Positions 40,131 to 47,527 of a DNA stretch of 47,527 bases are shown here, one piece after another (position 1 is the stretch's first letter; every line of letters begins with the position of its first letter). The position numbers were made by a program, and so were the translations under genes. Under the pieces are notes generated by a model, which searched no databases, was not told the DNA's origin, and worked only from the letters and a program-made list of their open reading frames with translations. Source of the stretch: Streptomyces chumphonensis (GTDB lineage: Bacteria > Actinomycetota > Actinomycetes > Streptomycetales > Streptomycetaceae). Location: assembly GCF_014779715.1 (NCBI RefSeq), contig NZ_JACXYU010000022.1, forward strand, positions 1 to 47,527, in the 5' to 3' direction.

Positions 40131-41906
40131 TCAGCTCTGCGGCGGCTTCCGCGTGGGCTGCCGCGTGGAAAGGTGCAGCTCCTTCAGCCGCGCCTCGTCG
40201 ACCTCGCTGGGCGCGCCCATGAGCAGGTCCTGGGCGTTGCCGTTGAGCGGGAAGGCGATCGTCTCGCGGATGTTCGGCTCGTCGGCCAGCAGCATGACGA
40301 TGCGGTCGATGCCGGGGGCGATGCCGCCGTGCGGCGGGGCGCCGAAGGCGAAGGCGCGCAGCATCCCGCCGAACTCGCGCTCGACGTCCTCCTTGGTGTA
40401 CCCGGCGATCTCGAACGCCTCGTACATGATCTCCGGCTCGTGGTTCCGGATCGCGCCGGAGGAGAGCTCGACGCCGTTGCAGACGATGTCGTACTGCCAG
40501 GCCAGAACGTCCAGCGGGTCCTTCGTGCGCAGCGCCTCCAGACCGCCCTGCGGCATGGAGAACGGGTTGTGGGAGAACTCGATCCGCCCCGTCTCCTCGT
40601 CCCGCTCGAACATCGGGAAGTCGACGATCCAGCAGAACCGGAAGACGTCCTCCTCGAAGTGACCGGCGCGGCGCGCGGCCTCGACGCGGACGGCGCCCAT
40701 GATCTTCGAGACGTCGTCGAAGTCGCCGGCGCCGAAGAAGACGGCCGTCCCGGGCTTGGCGTCGAGCGCGCCGAGCAGCGCGGTGACGTCGTCCTCGGTG
40801 AGGAACTTCGCGATCGGCCCGGTCAGTGCCGAGTCCTCGCCGACGCGCACCCAGGCGAGGCCCTTCGCGCCCTGCTCGACGGCGAACTCACCCATCTGGT
40901 CGAAGAACTTCCGCGGCTGGTCGGCGGTGTCCGGCACGGCCAGCGCCCGCACGTGCTTGCCCGCGAACGCCTTGAACTCCGAGCCCTCGAAGACGTCGGT
41001 GACGTCCACCAGCTCCAGCCGGGCCCGCAGGTCCGGCTTGTCCGAGCCGTACTTCAGCATGGCCTCGCGGAACGGGATGCGCGGGAACGGCGAGGTGACG
41101 TGCCGCCCGCCGCCGAACTCCTCGAAGAGGTCGGTCATCACCTTCTCGATGACCTGGAAGACGTCCTCCTGCTCGACGAAGCTCATCTCCATGTCGAGCT
41201 GGTAGAACTCGCCCGGCGAGCGGTCGGCGCGGGCGTCCTCGTCACGGAAGCAGGGCGCGATCTGGAAGTAGCGGTCGAAGCCCGCGATCATCAGCAGCTG
41301 CTTGAACTGCTGCGGCGCCTGCGGCAGCGCGTAGAACTTCCCGGCGTGCAGGCGGGAGGGCACCAGGAAGTCCCGGGCGCCCTCGGGGGAGGTGGCCGAC
41401 AGGATCGGGGTGGCCATCTCGTTGAAGCCGAGCGCCGTCATCTTCTGTCGGATCGCGGAGATCACGGCGGTGCGCAGCAGGATGTTGCGGTGCATGCGCT
41501 CGCGGCGCAGGTCGAGGAAGCGGTACTCCAGCCGGCGCTCCTCGTTCACCCCGTCCTCGGTGTTGATGGTGAACGGGATCTGCTCGGCCGCGCCGAGCAC
41601 CTCGACGTCACCCACCTCGATCTCGACGTCGCCGGTGGGCAGCTCCGGGTTGACGTTGTCGGCGCCGCGCGAGGCCACCGTGCCGTCGATGCGGACGACG
41701 GTCTCCTTGGTGAGGTGGCTCAGCGCCTCGTTGGCCGGGGTGCCGGGCCGGGCCACGAGCTGGACCAGGCCGTAGTGGTCGCGCAGATCGATGAAGAGGA
41801 TGCCGCCCAGGTCACGACGATTGTGCAGCCAGCCGCTCAGCCGGACGTCCTTGCCGACGTCCTGCGATCGGAGCTCGCCGCAGTGGTGGGACCGGTACCG
41901 ATGCAT
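40131..41906 (-). CDS. aspS: Aspartyl-tRNA synthetase (possibly Asp/Asn, non-discriminating)
   Basis: This 591-residue protein begins MHRYRSHHCGELRSQDVGKD and has the OB-fold anticodon-binding domain (DVRLSGWLHNRRDLGGILFI, then DLRDHYG). It has class II motif 2 (FRDEDARADRSPGEFYQLDM) and motif 3 (GIAPGIDRIVMLLADE), and the bacterial GAD insert in the middle. It charges tRNA-Asp. Discrimination against tRNA-Asn cannot be told by eye; actinobacterial enzymes vary. ATG 41906 gives the usual MHRYR start; a second Met lies just before it (41909). Confidence 0.96.
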   Translation of the reverse strand: MHRYRSHHCGELRSQDVGKDVRLSGWLHNRRDLGGILFIDLRDHYGLVQLVARPGTPANEALSHLTKETVVRIDGTVASRGADNVNPELPTGDVEIEVGDVEVLGAAEQIPFTINTEDGVNEERRLEYRFLDLRRERMHRNILLRTAVISAIRQKMTALGFNEMATPILSATSPEGARDFLVPSRLHAGKFYALPQAPQQFKQLLMIAGFDRYFQIAPCFRDEDARADRSPGEFYQLDMEMSFVEQEDVFQVIEKVMTDLFEEFGGGRHVTSPFPRIPFREAMLKYGSDKPDLRARLELVDVTDVFEGSEFKAFAGKHVRALAVPDTADQPRKFFDQMGEFAVEQGAKGLAWVRVGEDSALTGPIAKFLTEDDVTALLGALDAKPGTAVFFGAGDFDDVSKIMGAVRVEAARRAGHFEEDVFRFCWIVDFPMFERDEETGRIEFSHNPFSMPQGGLEALRTKDPLDVLAWQYDIVCNGVELSSGAIRNHEPEIMYEAFEIAGYTKEDVEREFGGMLRAFAFGAPPHGGIAPGIDRIVMLLADEPNIRETIAFPLNGNAQDLLMGAPSEVDEARLKELHLSTRQPTRKPPQS

Positions 41907-42106
41907 CATTCATCCAAGTCGTCAGAGCCGGGTCGTACGGGATTCGGGAGAAGGCCGCGCTGTACCGGCCTCCCGGCGCCCTTCAGCGTACCGTCCGAGC
42001 CCGGCCCGCCGCCCCGGCCCGAGGACGCCCGCCGGGCACGCCCGACCCCACCGGACGGCCCCGGTCCGCCGGGCGGGAGGAACGCGGTCTTCCTACAGTG
42101 GGGCAC

Positions 42107-44302
42107 ATGCGCACCGACCAGGGCGCCTCCCCGCCACAGGTGGACGAGGTGCTGGACGCGACCGGGACCGGCATGTGGCGGTGGGACCACGTGGCCGGCC
42201 TGGTGACCCTCGACGCGCGGGCCGCCCGGCTCATGGGGCTGAAGCCGGAGCCGGCCACGGTGCCCACGGCCGCCGTCCGGGCCCGGCTGCACGCGGTGGA
42301 CTTCGTGGAACTCGACCGCATCATCACCCTGGCCGCCGCCGAGGGCGGCATCGCGGAGGAGCGGCTGCGCGTGGTCGGCGACGACGGGGGCGTGCTGCGC
42401 ACGGTCCGCGCGCGGCTGCGCTACCTGAACACCCGGACGAACGGTCCGCGACGCCGGGGCGCGGGCGCGGGGGCCGTCCTGCTGGGCACGCTGGTGGAGG
42501 CGCCCGAGAACGCCTCCGGCCAGTCGGCGGTCACCGGGGACTGGCGGCGGGCGCGCGAGGCGTTCCTGCTGGACGCGGGCCGGGCGCTGGCCGAGGCCCG
42601 CTCCACGACCGAGGTGCTGCGCGTCGCGGCGAACCTGGCGATGCCGGGCTTCTCCCCCGACGGGATGGCCGTCTTCGGCGTCAGGGGCGACCATCTGTCG
42701 GTCATCGGCCACCACGGGCACGGCCCCGGCTCCGAGGCGGCCTTCACCGACATGCCGCTGACGACGCCGTACCCGGCGACGGAGGTCGTGCGCACGGGCC
42801 GGGCGGTCTACCTGGCCGGCCCCGCCGAGTACGAGCGCCGCTTCCCCGTCACCTGGCCGCTGGCGGCGCCCTTCGGCCGGCAGTCCTGGGCGTTCCTGCC
42901 GCTGGTGGCGGCCGGGCGCACGGTGGGGGCCTGGATGGCGGCGTTCGGCTCCCGGGTGACGTTCACCCCGGACGAGCGCTCGGTGCTGAGCACCGTCGCG
43001 CGCATGCTGGCGCAGGCCCTGTCGCGGGCGTACGTGCGCGAGTCCGAGCAGGAGCTGGCGGCCGGCCTGCAACGCACCATGCGCCCCGTGCACCGGCCGG
43101 ACATCAAGGGCATGACGGTCGCCGCGCGCTACGTGCCGACCGGCGGCGGTCTCCAGGTGGGCGGGGACTGGTACGACGTCATCCCGCTGCACAGCGGACG
43201 CACCGCCCTGGTCATCGGCGACGTGCAGGGGCACGACGTGCGGGCCGCCGCCCTGATGGCGCAGCTCCGCGTGGCGCTGCGCGCCTACGCCTCCGAGGGG
43301 CACAGCGCGGAGGCCGTGCTCTCCCGCGCCTCCCGCTTCCTGGCCGGCATGACCCGCGACCACGTGGCGGACGCGGAGGCCGACGCCGGTGACGGCGGGG
43401 GCACGGGGGCGGACGGCTCCGTGGCGGACGGCCGGGACGACGCCCGCTTCGCCACCTGCCTCTATATCGAGGCGGACCCGGTGAACGGCACGCTCGACAT
43501 CGTCCGGGCCGGCCATCCCGACCCGGCCGTCCGGCTGCCCGACGGCACGCTCATGGTCCGGCCGACGGCGGGCGGGCTGCCCCTGGGCATCGACCCGGAC
43601 ACCGACTACCCGACGACGCGGCTGGCGCTCGGCCCCGGCGAGACGCTGATGATGTGCACCGACGGCCTCATCGAGACGGGCGGGCACGACATCGAGAGCG
43701 GCTGGGCGCGCATCCGCGCGGTCTTCGCCGAGCGACCGGACGCCGACCTGGAGGAGCTGGCCGACGCCCTGGTGCAGGCCGTCCACGGCCCGCCGTCCCA
43801 CCACTACGCCGGCCCGCTGACCGACCGCCGGGACGACGACGTCGCGCTGCTCCTCCTCAGCCGCGACGACGTGGTCGGCGTGCCCCGGGGCACCGGGCGC
43901 CGGACGGTGCTGAGCGTCGCCCAGACCGACGCGTCCCGCATCGCCGACGCCCGGGGGCAGCTGCGCGACCTGCTCTACGACTGGGCCGCCCCGGACCAGG
44001 TGGACGGCGCGGTGCTGATGCTCTCCGAGATGCTGACCAACGTCCTCGTGCACACCGACGGCGACGCCCTGCTGGTCGCCGAGGTCACCGGCGAACGCGG
44101 CGGGCGGCGGCTGCGGGTGGAGGTCGCCGACCAGAGCGACGAGCTGCCGCACCGCCGCAACCCCGGCGAGCTGGCCTCCTCGGGGCGCGGGCTCATCCTC
44201 ATGGACATGCTCGCCGGCTCCTGGGGCGTGGACCCCAGGGGCGAGGGCAAGGCGATCTGGTTCGAGGTCGACGAGGACGCCCCGCCCCCGCACTGGGGCT
44301 GA
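42107..44302 (+). CDS. SpoIIE-type protein phosphatase with PAS, GAF and ATPase domains
   Basis: This 731-residue protein has an N-terminal PAS-like region (about 10-115, TGTGMWRWDHVAGLVTLDAR), a GAF domain (about 150-300), a PP2C/SpoIIE domain (330-560: GGDWYDVIPLHSGRTALVIG, DVQGHDVRAAALMAQLRVAL, MMCTDGLIETGGHDIESGW) and a C-terminal GHKL ATPase (from about 590: LSEMLTNVLVHTDGD, SGRGLILMDML). Metal-binding Asp residues of the phosphatase are present. The ATPase G1 region is ADQSDELP, without the usual DxGxG. It likely dephosphorylates STAS antagonists and may phosphorylate them too. Both ATG 42107 and GTG 42098 are possible starts. Confidence 0.88.
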   Translation: MRTDQGASPPQVDEVLDATGTGMWRWDHVAGLVTLDARAARLMGLKPEPATVPTAAVRARLHAVDFVELDRIITLAAAEGGIAEERLRVVGDDGGVLRTVRARLRYLNTRTNGPRRRGAGAGAVLLGTLVEAPENASGQSAVTGDWRRAREAFLLDAGRALAEARSTTEVLRVAANLAMPGFSPDGMAVFGVRGDHLSVIGHHGHGPGSEAAFTDMPLTTPYPATEVVRTGRAVYLAGPAEYERRFPVTWPLAAPFGRQSWAFLPLVAAGRTVGAWMAAFGSRVTFTPDERSVLSTVARMLAQALSRAYVRESEQELAAGLQRTMRPVHRPDIKGMTVAARYVPTGGGLQVGGDWYDVIPLHSGRTALVIGDVQGHDVRAAALMAQLRVALRAYASEGHSAEAVLSRASRFLAGMTRDHVADAEADAGDGGGTGADGSVADGRDDARFATCLYIEADPVNGTLDIVRAGHPDPAVRLPDGTLMVRPTAGGLPLGIDPDTDYPTTRLALGPGETLMMCTDGLIETGGHDIESGWARIRAVFAERPDADLEELADALVQAVHGPPSHHYAGPLTDRRDDDVALLLLSRDDVVGVPRGTGRRTVLSVAQTDASRIADARGQLRDLLYDWAAPDQVDGAVLMLSEMLTNVLVHTDGDALLVAEVTGERGGRRLRVEVADQSDELPHRRNPGELASSGRGLILMDMLAGSWGVDPRGEGKAIWFEVDEDAPPPHWG

Positions 44303-44350
44303 GCGGCTCCCTCCGTGGGGCCGCCCCGACCCGCCGTGGGCGCCGGGCCG

Positions 44351-45325
44351 TCAGCCTTCGGTGGCCACCGTCCGGGGCGTGGCCGGTATCCGGCCGAGCC
44401 GCCCGGACTGGAAGTCCTCGAACGCCTGCACCAGCTCGGCGTGGCTGTTCATGACGAACGGCCCGTAGTGCGCCATCGGCTCGCGGATCGGCTGCCCGCC
44501 CAGGAGCACCACGTCGAGGGTGGCGTGGTGGGAGTCCTGGACGTCGTCGGCCCGCACGGTGATCGTCTCCCCGGAGCCGAAGACGGCGGTCTGGCCCAGG
44601 TGGATCGGCCGCCGCTCGGCGCCGACGGTGCCGCGCCCGGCCAGCACGTAGGCCAGCGCGTTCCAGTCCCTGCGCCAGGGCAGCGTGACCTGCGCCCCGG
44701 GGCTGACGGTGGCGTGGAGCATCGTGATGGGCGTGTGGGTGATGCCGGGCCCCTGGTGGCCGTCCAGGTCACCGGCGATGAGGCGCAGCAGCGCGCCGCC
44801 GTCGGCCGACGTCAGCAGCTTGACCTCGCCGCCGCGGATGTCCTGGTAGCGGGGGTCGGTCATCTTCATGGCGGCCGGGAGGTTCACCCACAGCTGGAGG
44901 CCGTGGAAGAGGCCGCCGTTCATGACGAGCTCCTCGGGCGGCGCCTCGATGTGCAGCAGCCCGCTCCCCGCGGTCATCCACTGGGTGTCGCCGTTCTGGA
45001 TCGTGCCGCCGCCGCCCTCGGAGTCCTGGTGCACGAAGGTGCCGTCGATGAGGTAGGTGACGGTCTCGAAGCCGCGGTGCGGGTGCCAGGGGGTGCCCTT
45101 CGGCTCGCCCGGCGCGTAGTCCACCTCACCCATCTGGTCCATCATGATGAACGGGTCGAGGTGGTCGTACCGGATGCCGGCGAAGGCACGGCGCACGGGG
45201 AAGCCCTCGCCCTCGAAACCGCTGGGCGCCGTGGTGACGGCCAGCACGGGCCGCGCGGCGGACGGCTCGGCCGACGCGGTGACGCGCGGCAGGGTGAGCG
45301 GGTTCTCGACGGTGATCGCGGGCAT
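44351..45325 (-). CDS. Pirin-family protein
   Basis: This 324-residue protein has the pirin cupin pair. HPHRGFETVTYLIDGTFVHQ carries the metal-binding His (HPHRG) and HIEAPPEELVMNGGLFHGLQ the later His and Glu. The C-terminal cupin is fainter (LPWRRDWNALAYVLAGRGTV). Pirins bind Fe; some are quercetinases and some regulate enzymes. Here no flavonoid genes are close. GAGGAGG before ATG 45325 gives a firm start. The protein is about normal length. Confidence 0.93.
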   Translation of the reverse strand: MPAITVENPLTLPRVTASAEPSAARPVLAVTTAPSGFEGEGFPVRRAFAGIRYDHLDPFIMMDQMGEVDYAPGEPKGTPWHPHRGFETVTYLIDGTFVHQDSEGGGGTIQNGDTQWMTAGSGLLHIEAPPEELVMNGGLFHGLQLWVNLPAAMKMTDPRYQDIRGGEVKLLTSADGGALLRLIAGDLDGHQGPGITHTPITMLHATVSPGAQVTLPWRRDWNALAYVLAGRGTVGAERRPIHLGQTAVFGSGETITVRADDVQDSHHATLDVVLLGGQPIREPMAHYGPFVMNSHAELVQAFEDFQSGRLGRIPATPRTVATEG

Positions 45326-45432
45326 GACGGGCCTCCTCGGACGGTACGTCCAATCTAGTTGAAGCTTGAACGTCTGCCAATGCCGCGTCATTCCCCGGCC
45401 GTGCCGGGGTCGGGTGGTCGGCCCCCGCCGGT

Positions 45433-45470
45433 GGCCGTCGGGCGGGGCCCGCGAGGCCCGCCCGACGGCC
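45433..45470 (-). terminator. Hairpin downstream of the lectin-like gene
   Basis: GGCCGTCGGGCGGG (45433-45446) and CCCGCCCGACGGCC (45457-45470) form a 14-base perfect stem with a ten-base loop, 36 bases beyond the stop at 45506 on the minus strand. Confidence 0.65.
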
Positions 45471-45505
45471 GCGCCGCGCCGGACCCGGCGCCGCGCGAGG
45501 GCCGG

Positions 45506-46072
45506 TCAGGCGCGGGAGACGCGCCAGTCGGCGACGTCGGCCGCGCGGTTGTAGTAGGCGTTGGTGCACACGTCGTACTTCCCGCCCGCGGGGCCCACGC
45601 CGTTGGTCTCCAGGAACCCGCCGTTGCCGCCGTACACGTTCCACAGGTGGACGGTGTCCCCGATGTGGACGTCGGTGTCCTGGGGGTCGGACGTGCGCGC
45701 GAAGATCCGCCACTCGGCGGTGCCCGTGCCCCGGTCGTCGCTCTTGGCGGTGTGGACGTCGTACTTGGCGCCGGCCTTCTTCTGTGCGGCGGAGGCGACC
45801 CCGTTGGTGTCCAGGTAGCTGCCCGCCGAGTAGAGGTTGCGCAGAGTGATCAGGTCCCCACTGGCGACGGGCGTGCCGACCGCCTTGCCGGTGGCCGAGG
45901 CGACCTCCCAGGTTCCGGTGCCCTGCCCACGGTTCGGGGTGTCGGCGGTGGAGACCCCGTAGACGCCCCCGGTGGCGGAGCTGGCGCCGTTGGTGTCCAG
46001 GTAGCCACCGCCCCACGCGTTGTAGGCGTTCTGGAGGTGGATTCGGTCGCCGTACTTGAGCGTCTCAGCCAT
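45506..46072 (-). CDS. Three-repeat beta-trefoil/lectin-like protein
   Basis: This 188-residue protein is made of three similar units of about 60 residues. Each begins YGDRIHLQN / SGDLITLRN / IGDTVHLWN, passes through GGYLDTNG / GSYLDTNG / GGFLETNG, then YGVSTA / YDVHTA / YDVCTN and ends with a Trp (GTWEVASA, AEWRIFAR, ADWRVSRA). Threefold repeats of this length are what beta-trefoil or hemagglutinin-like folds show. There is no signal peptide. I do not recognise the exact family; carbohydrate or surface binding is a guess. ATG 46072 is preceded by GGGACC. Confidence 0.55.
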   Translation of the reverse strand: MAETLKYGDRIHLQNAYNAWGGGYLDTNGASSATGGVYGVSTADTPNRGQGTGTWEVASATGKAVGTPVASGDLITLRNLYSAGSYLDTNGVASAAQKKAGAKYDVHTAKSDDRGTGTAEWRIFARTSDPQDTDVHIGDTVHLWNVYGGNGGFLETNGVGPAGGKYDVCTNAYYNRAADVADWRVSRA

Positions 46073-46178
46073 GAATGGGGTCCCGTTTCTCTGGTCGATG
46101 ACACACGGCCACCCGTTCACGGGTGGCGCAGTCGATCATTCCGAAGCGAGGAGGGACGGGGAGGGCTTGGCGAGCGGT

Positions 46179-46194
46179 TCACTCCATCGAGTGA
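46179..46194. promoter_or_regulatory. Perfect dyad in the lectin-like gene upstream region
   Basis: TCACTC (46179-46184) and GAGTGA (46189-46194) are perfect inverted copies around CATC. It lies 107-122 bases upstream of the lectin-like start and just after the SseB-gene stop. A separate hairpin CCACCCG/CGGGTGG is at about 46110-46127. The site shares the CACTC/GAGTG half with the geoA dyad. Confidence 0.4.
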
Positions 46195-46241
46195 TTAACG
46201 TCGTCGCGTTGACCGCTCGCGTGCGGGGCGGCCCGGTGCGG

Positions 46242-46784
46242 TCAGCCGTACATGCTGTGCATCGCGAAGTCGACCATCTCCTCGACGGCCTTGGCGTCGA
46301 AGACGACCCGGTGGTCGCCCTCCATGTCCAGGACGAAGCCGTAGCCGGTGGGCAGCAGGTCCAGGACCTCGGCGCCGGTGATCACGAAGTAGCGGGACTC
46401 CTTCCCCGCGTACGCGCGCAGCTCCTTCAGCGAGGTGAACATGGGGATGACCGGCTGCTGCGTGTTGTGCAGCGCCAGGAAGCCGGGCGTCTCACCCCGG
46501 GGGCAGTACACCCGGGCGTTGTGGAAGATCCCCTGGAAGTCCTCCGGGGAGAGGGCACCGGTGGCGAAGCCGCGGACGGCGTCGGCCAGGGACGGCGGTG
46601 ACGGCTCCGGGTAGTGCTGCGCCGGCGGCTGGGCGTGCGGCGCCCCGTGCTGCGGCGCCCCGTGCTGGGGCGCTCCGTGCTGCGGCGGGACGCCGTGCTG
46701 GTGCGGCGCACCGTGCGGCGGGGGCGCCCCGTAACCCGGCGGTGGCGGCGGCGCCCCGTAGGCGTTCTGCTCGTAGCCGTACAT
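46242..46784 (-). CDS. SseB-domain protein with Gly/Pro/His-rich N-terminus
   Basis: This 180-residue protein has residues 1 to about 65 made of Gly/Pro/His/Gln repeats (HGAPQHGAPQHGAPHAQ). From there it reads SLADAVRGFATGALSPEDF, then VYCPRGETPGFLALHNTQQP, VIPMFTSLKELRAYAGKES and GYGFVLDMEGDHRVVFDA, the SseB N-terminal fold found in many Streptomyces proteins (often tied to type VII secretion or simply unknown). It starts at ATG 46784. The function is not known. Confidence 0.8.
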   Translation of the reverse strand: MYGYEQNAYGAPPPPPGYGAPPPHGAPHQHGVPPQHGAPQHGAPQHGAPHAQPPAQHYPEPSPPSLADAVRGFATGALSPEDFQGIFHNARVYCPRGETPGFLALHNTQQPVIPMFTSLKELRAYAGKESRYFVITGAEVLDLLPTGYGFVLDMEGDHRVVFDAKAVEEMVDFAMHSMYG

Positions 46785-46834
46785 GATGAGAAGGGTAACG
46801 AGTCACATCCGGCCGGTTCGGGCTTGCTTGTTAT

Positions 46835-46846
46835 TACCGGCGGGTA
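46835..46846. promoter_or_regulatory. Short dyad upstream of the acyl-CoA dehydrogenase
   Basis: TACC (46835-46838) and GGTA (46843-46846) are inverted copies; with the flanks it reads TTACCGGCGGGTAG. It lies 72-83 bases before the dehydrogenase ATG. TetR-type repressors of fatty-acid genes in actinomycetes use sites of this general form, but the match is only suggestive. Confidence 0.35.
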
Positions 46847-46917
46847 GCATGATGGGGTTACTAACTGGTACGCATCCGGAGGACCCAGCCCTCCCCGTCC
46901 CTACGGAGCCAGCGCCC

Positions 46918-47527
46918 ATGGGCCACTACAAGTCGAATCTGCGCGACATCGAGTTCAACCTGTTCGAGGTCCTCGGCCGCGAGTCCGTGTACGGGAGCGG
47001 GCCGTTCGCCGAGATGGACGTGGAGACCGCCAAGAGCGTGCTCTCCGAGATCGCCCGCCTCTCCGAGAACGAACTGGCCGCCTCCTTCGAGGACGCGGAC
47101 CGCAACCCGCCCGTCTTCGACCCGAAGACGAACACCGCGCCCGTCCCGGAGTCCTTCAAGAAGAGCTACAAGGCGTACATGGACGCCGAGTGGTGGCGCC
47201 TCGGCATCCCGGAGGAGATCGGCGGCACGACGGCCCCGCGCTCCCTGCTGTGGGCCTTCGCCGAGACGATCCTCGGCGCCAACCCGGCGGTGTGGATGTA
47301 CGCCTCCGGCCCGGCGTTCGCCGGCGTCCTCTTCGAGGAGGGCACCGAGGAGCAGGCCAAGATCGCCCAGTGCATGGTGAACGGCCAGTGGGGCTCCACC
47401 ATGGTGCTGACCGAGCCGGACGCGGGCTCGGACGTCGGCGCCGGCCGCGCCAAGGCCGTCCGGCAGGAGGACGGCAGCTGGCACATCGAGGGCGTGAAGC
47501 GCTTCATCACCTCGGGTGAGCACGACA
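46918..47527 (+). CDS. Acyl-CoA dehydrogenase (3' end outside window)
   Basis: The first 203 codons are present. The protein begins MGHYKSNLRDIEFNLFEVLG and continues through FDPKTNTAPVPESFKKSYKA, RLGIPEEIGGTTAPRSLLWA and the FAD/substrate-binding MVLTEPDAGSDVGAGR, with the ITSGEHD segment at the window end. These match the N-terminal and middle domains of large (about 600-residue) actinobacterial acyl-CoA dehydrogenases that start beta-oxidation. The catalytic Glu is not inside the window. ATG 46918 has GGAG upstream. Confidence 0.92.
   Translation, partial: MGHYKSNLRDIEFNLFEVLGRESVYGSGPFAEMDVETAKSVLSEIARLSENELAASFEDADRNPPVFDPKTNTAPVPESFKKSYKAYMDAEWWRLGIPEEIGGTTAPRSLLWAFAETILGANPAVWMYASGPAFAGVLFEEGTEEQAKIAQCMVNGQWGSTMVLTEPDAGSDVGAGRAKAVRQEDGSWHIEGVKRFITSGEHD

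Noticed and set aside
41906..44293. 795-residue minus-strand frame
   Set aside because: Shadow of the SpoIIE-type phosphatase, whose domains are all recognisable on the plus strand.
1..47527. CRISPR arrays, rRNA operons, insertion sequences, prophage
   Set aside because: No direct repeat arrays, rRNA sequence, transposase motifs or phage structural genes were seen on either strand.

Overview
The window is about 47.5 kb of very GC-rich DNA with strong third-position GC, frequent GTG starts and many GTGA/ATGA gene overlaps. It looks like a Streptomyces (or close actinomycete) chromosome. Direct markers are a bifunctional geosmin synthase, a zinc-independent L32 paralogue behind a Zur-type box, a Tat-dependent PhoX behind a PHO box, and a SpoIIE-type phosphatase with PAS, GAF and ATPase domains.

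Positions 1-6.4 kb hold core-type genes: an anti-sigma-like ATPase, a Yip1-type membrane protein, geosmin synthase with a trailing acetyltransferase, a dcd/phosphoribosyltransferase pair, a small zinc ribbon and a tRNA-Gly(CCC). From the tRNA to about 17.9 kb the content looks accessory. It contains an orphan acetolactate-synthase-like ThDP enzyme, a YefM/YoeB-type toxin-antitoxin pair, a VapBC-type pair whose toxin is broken, and a compact biosynthetic locus.

The biosynthetic locus (10283-17896) is the most unusual part. On the minus strand it has an amino acid:[carrier protein] ligase of seryl-tRNA-synthetase type, a stand-alone carrier protein and a phosphopantetheinyl transferase. On the plus strand it has a PhyH-type Fe(II)/2-oxoglutarate dioxygenase, a 1032-residue fusion (glycosyltransferase-like domain + NRPS condensation domain + remnant like the C-terminal subdomain of an adenylation domain) and an MFS exporter. 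The divergent promoter region carries three sequences close to the DasR operator. No adenylation core or thioesterase is visible. The inferred route is: the ligase charges the carrier protein, the condensation domain transfers the aminoacyl group to an unknown acceptor, the dioxygenase tailors and the MFS exports.

Positions 18-36 kb hold a CHRD protein / sortase / alkyl-sulfatase operon, a double-HTH protein, a SulP transporter divergent from a MerR regulator, prfC, a spermidine-synthase-like protein, small membrane and PRC-barrel proteins, a Cyt delta-endotoxin-like protein, a PadR/permease-prefix operon, rpmF, PaaX and GNAT regulators/enzymes, a DUF418 membrane protein, an ArsR regulator, a GST-like reductase and a K+ channel. 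Positions 36-47.5 kb hold phoX, metG, aspS, the SpoIIE-type phosphatase, a pirin, a three-repeat lectin-like protein, an SseB-domain protein and the start of an acyl-CoA dehydrogenase. Several divergent pairs have clear dyad operators between them, and several convergent pairs have strong bidirectional hairpins. All identifications come from reading motifs; no database search was run.
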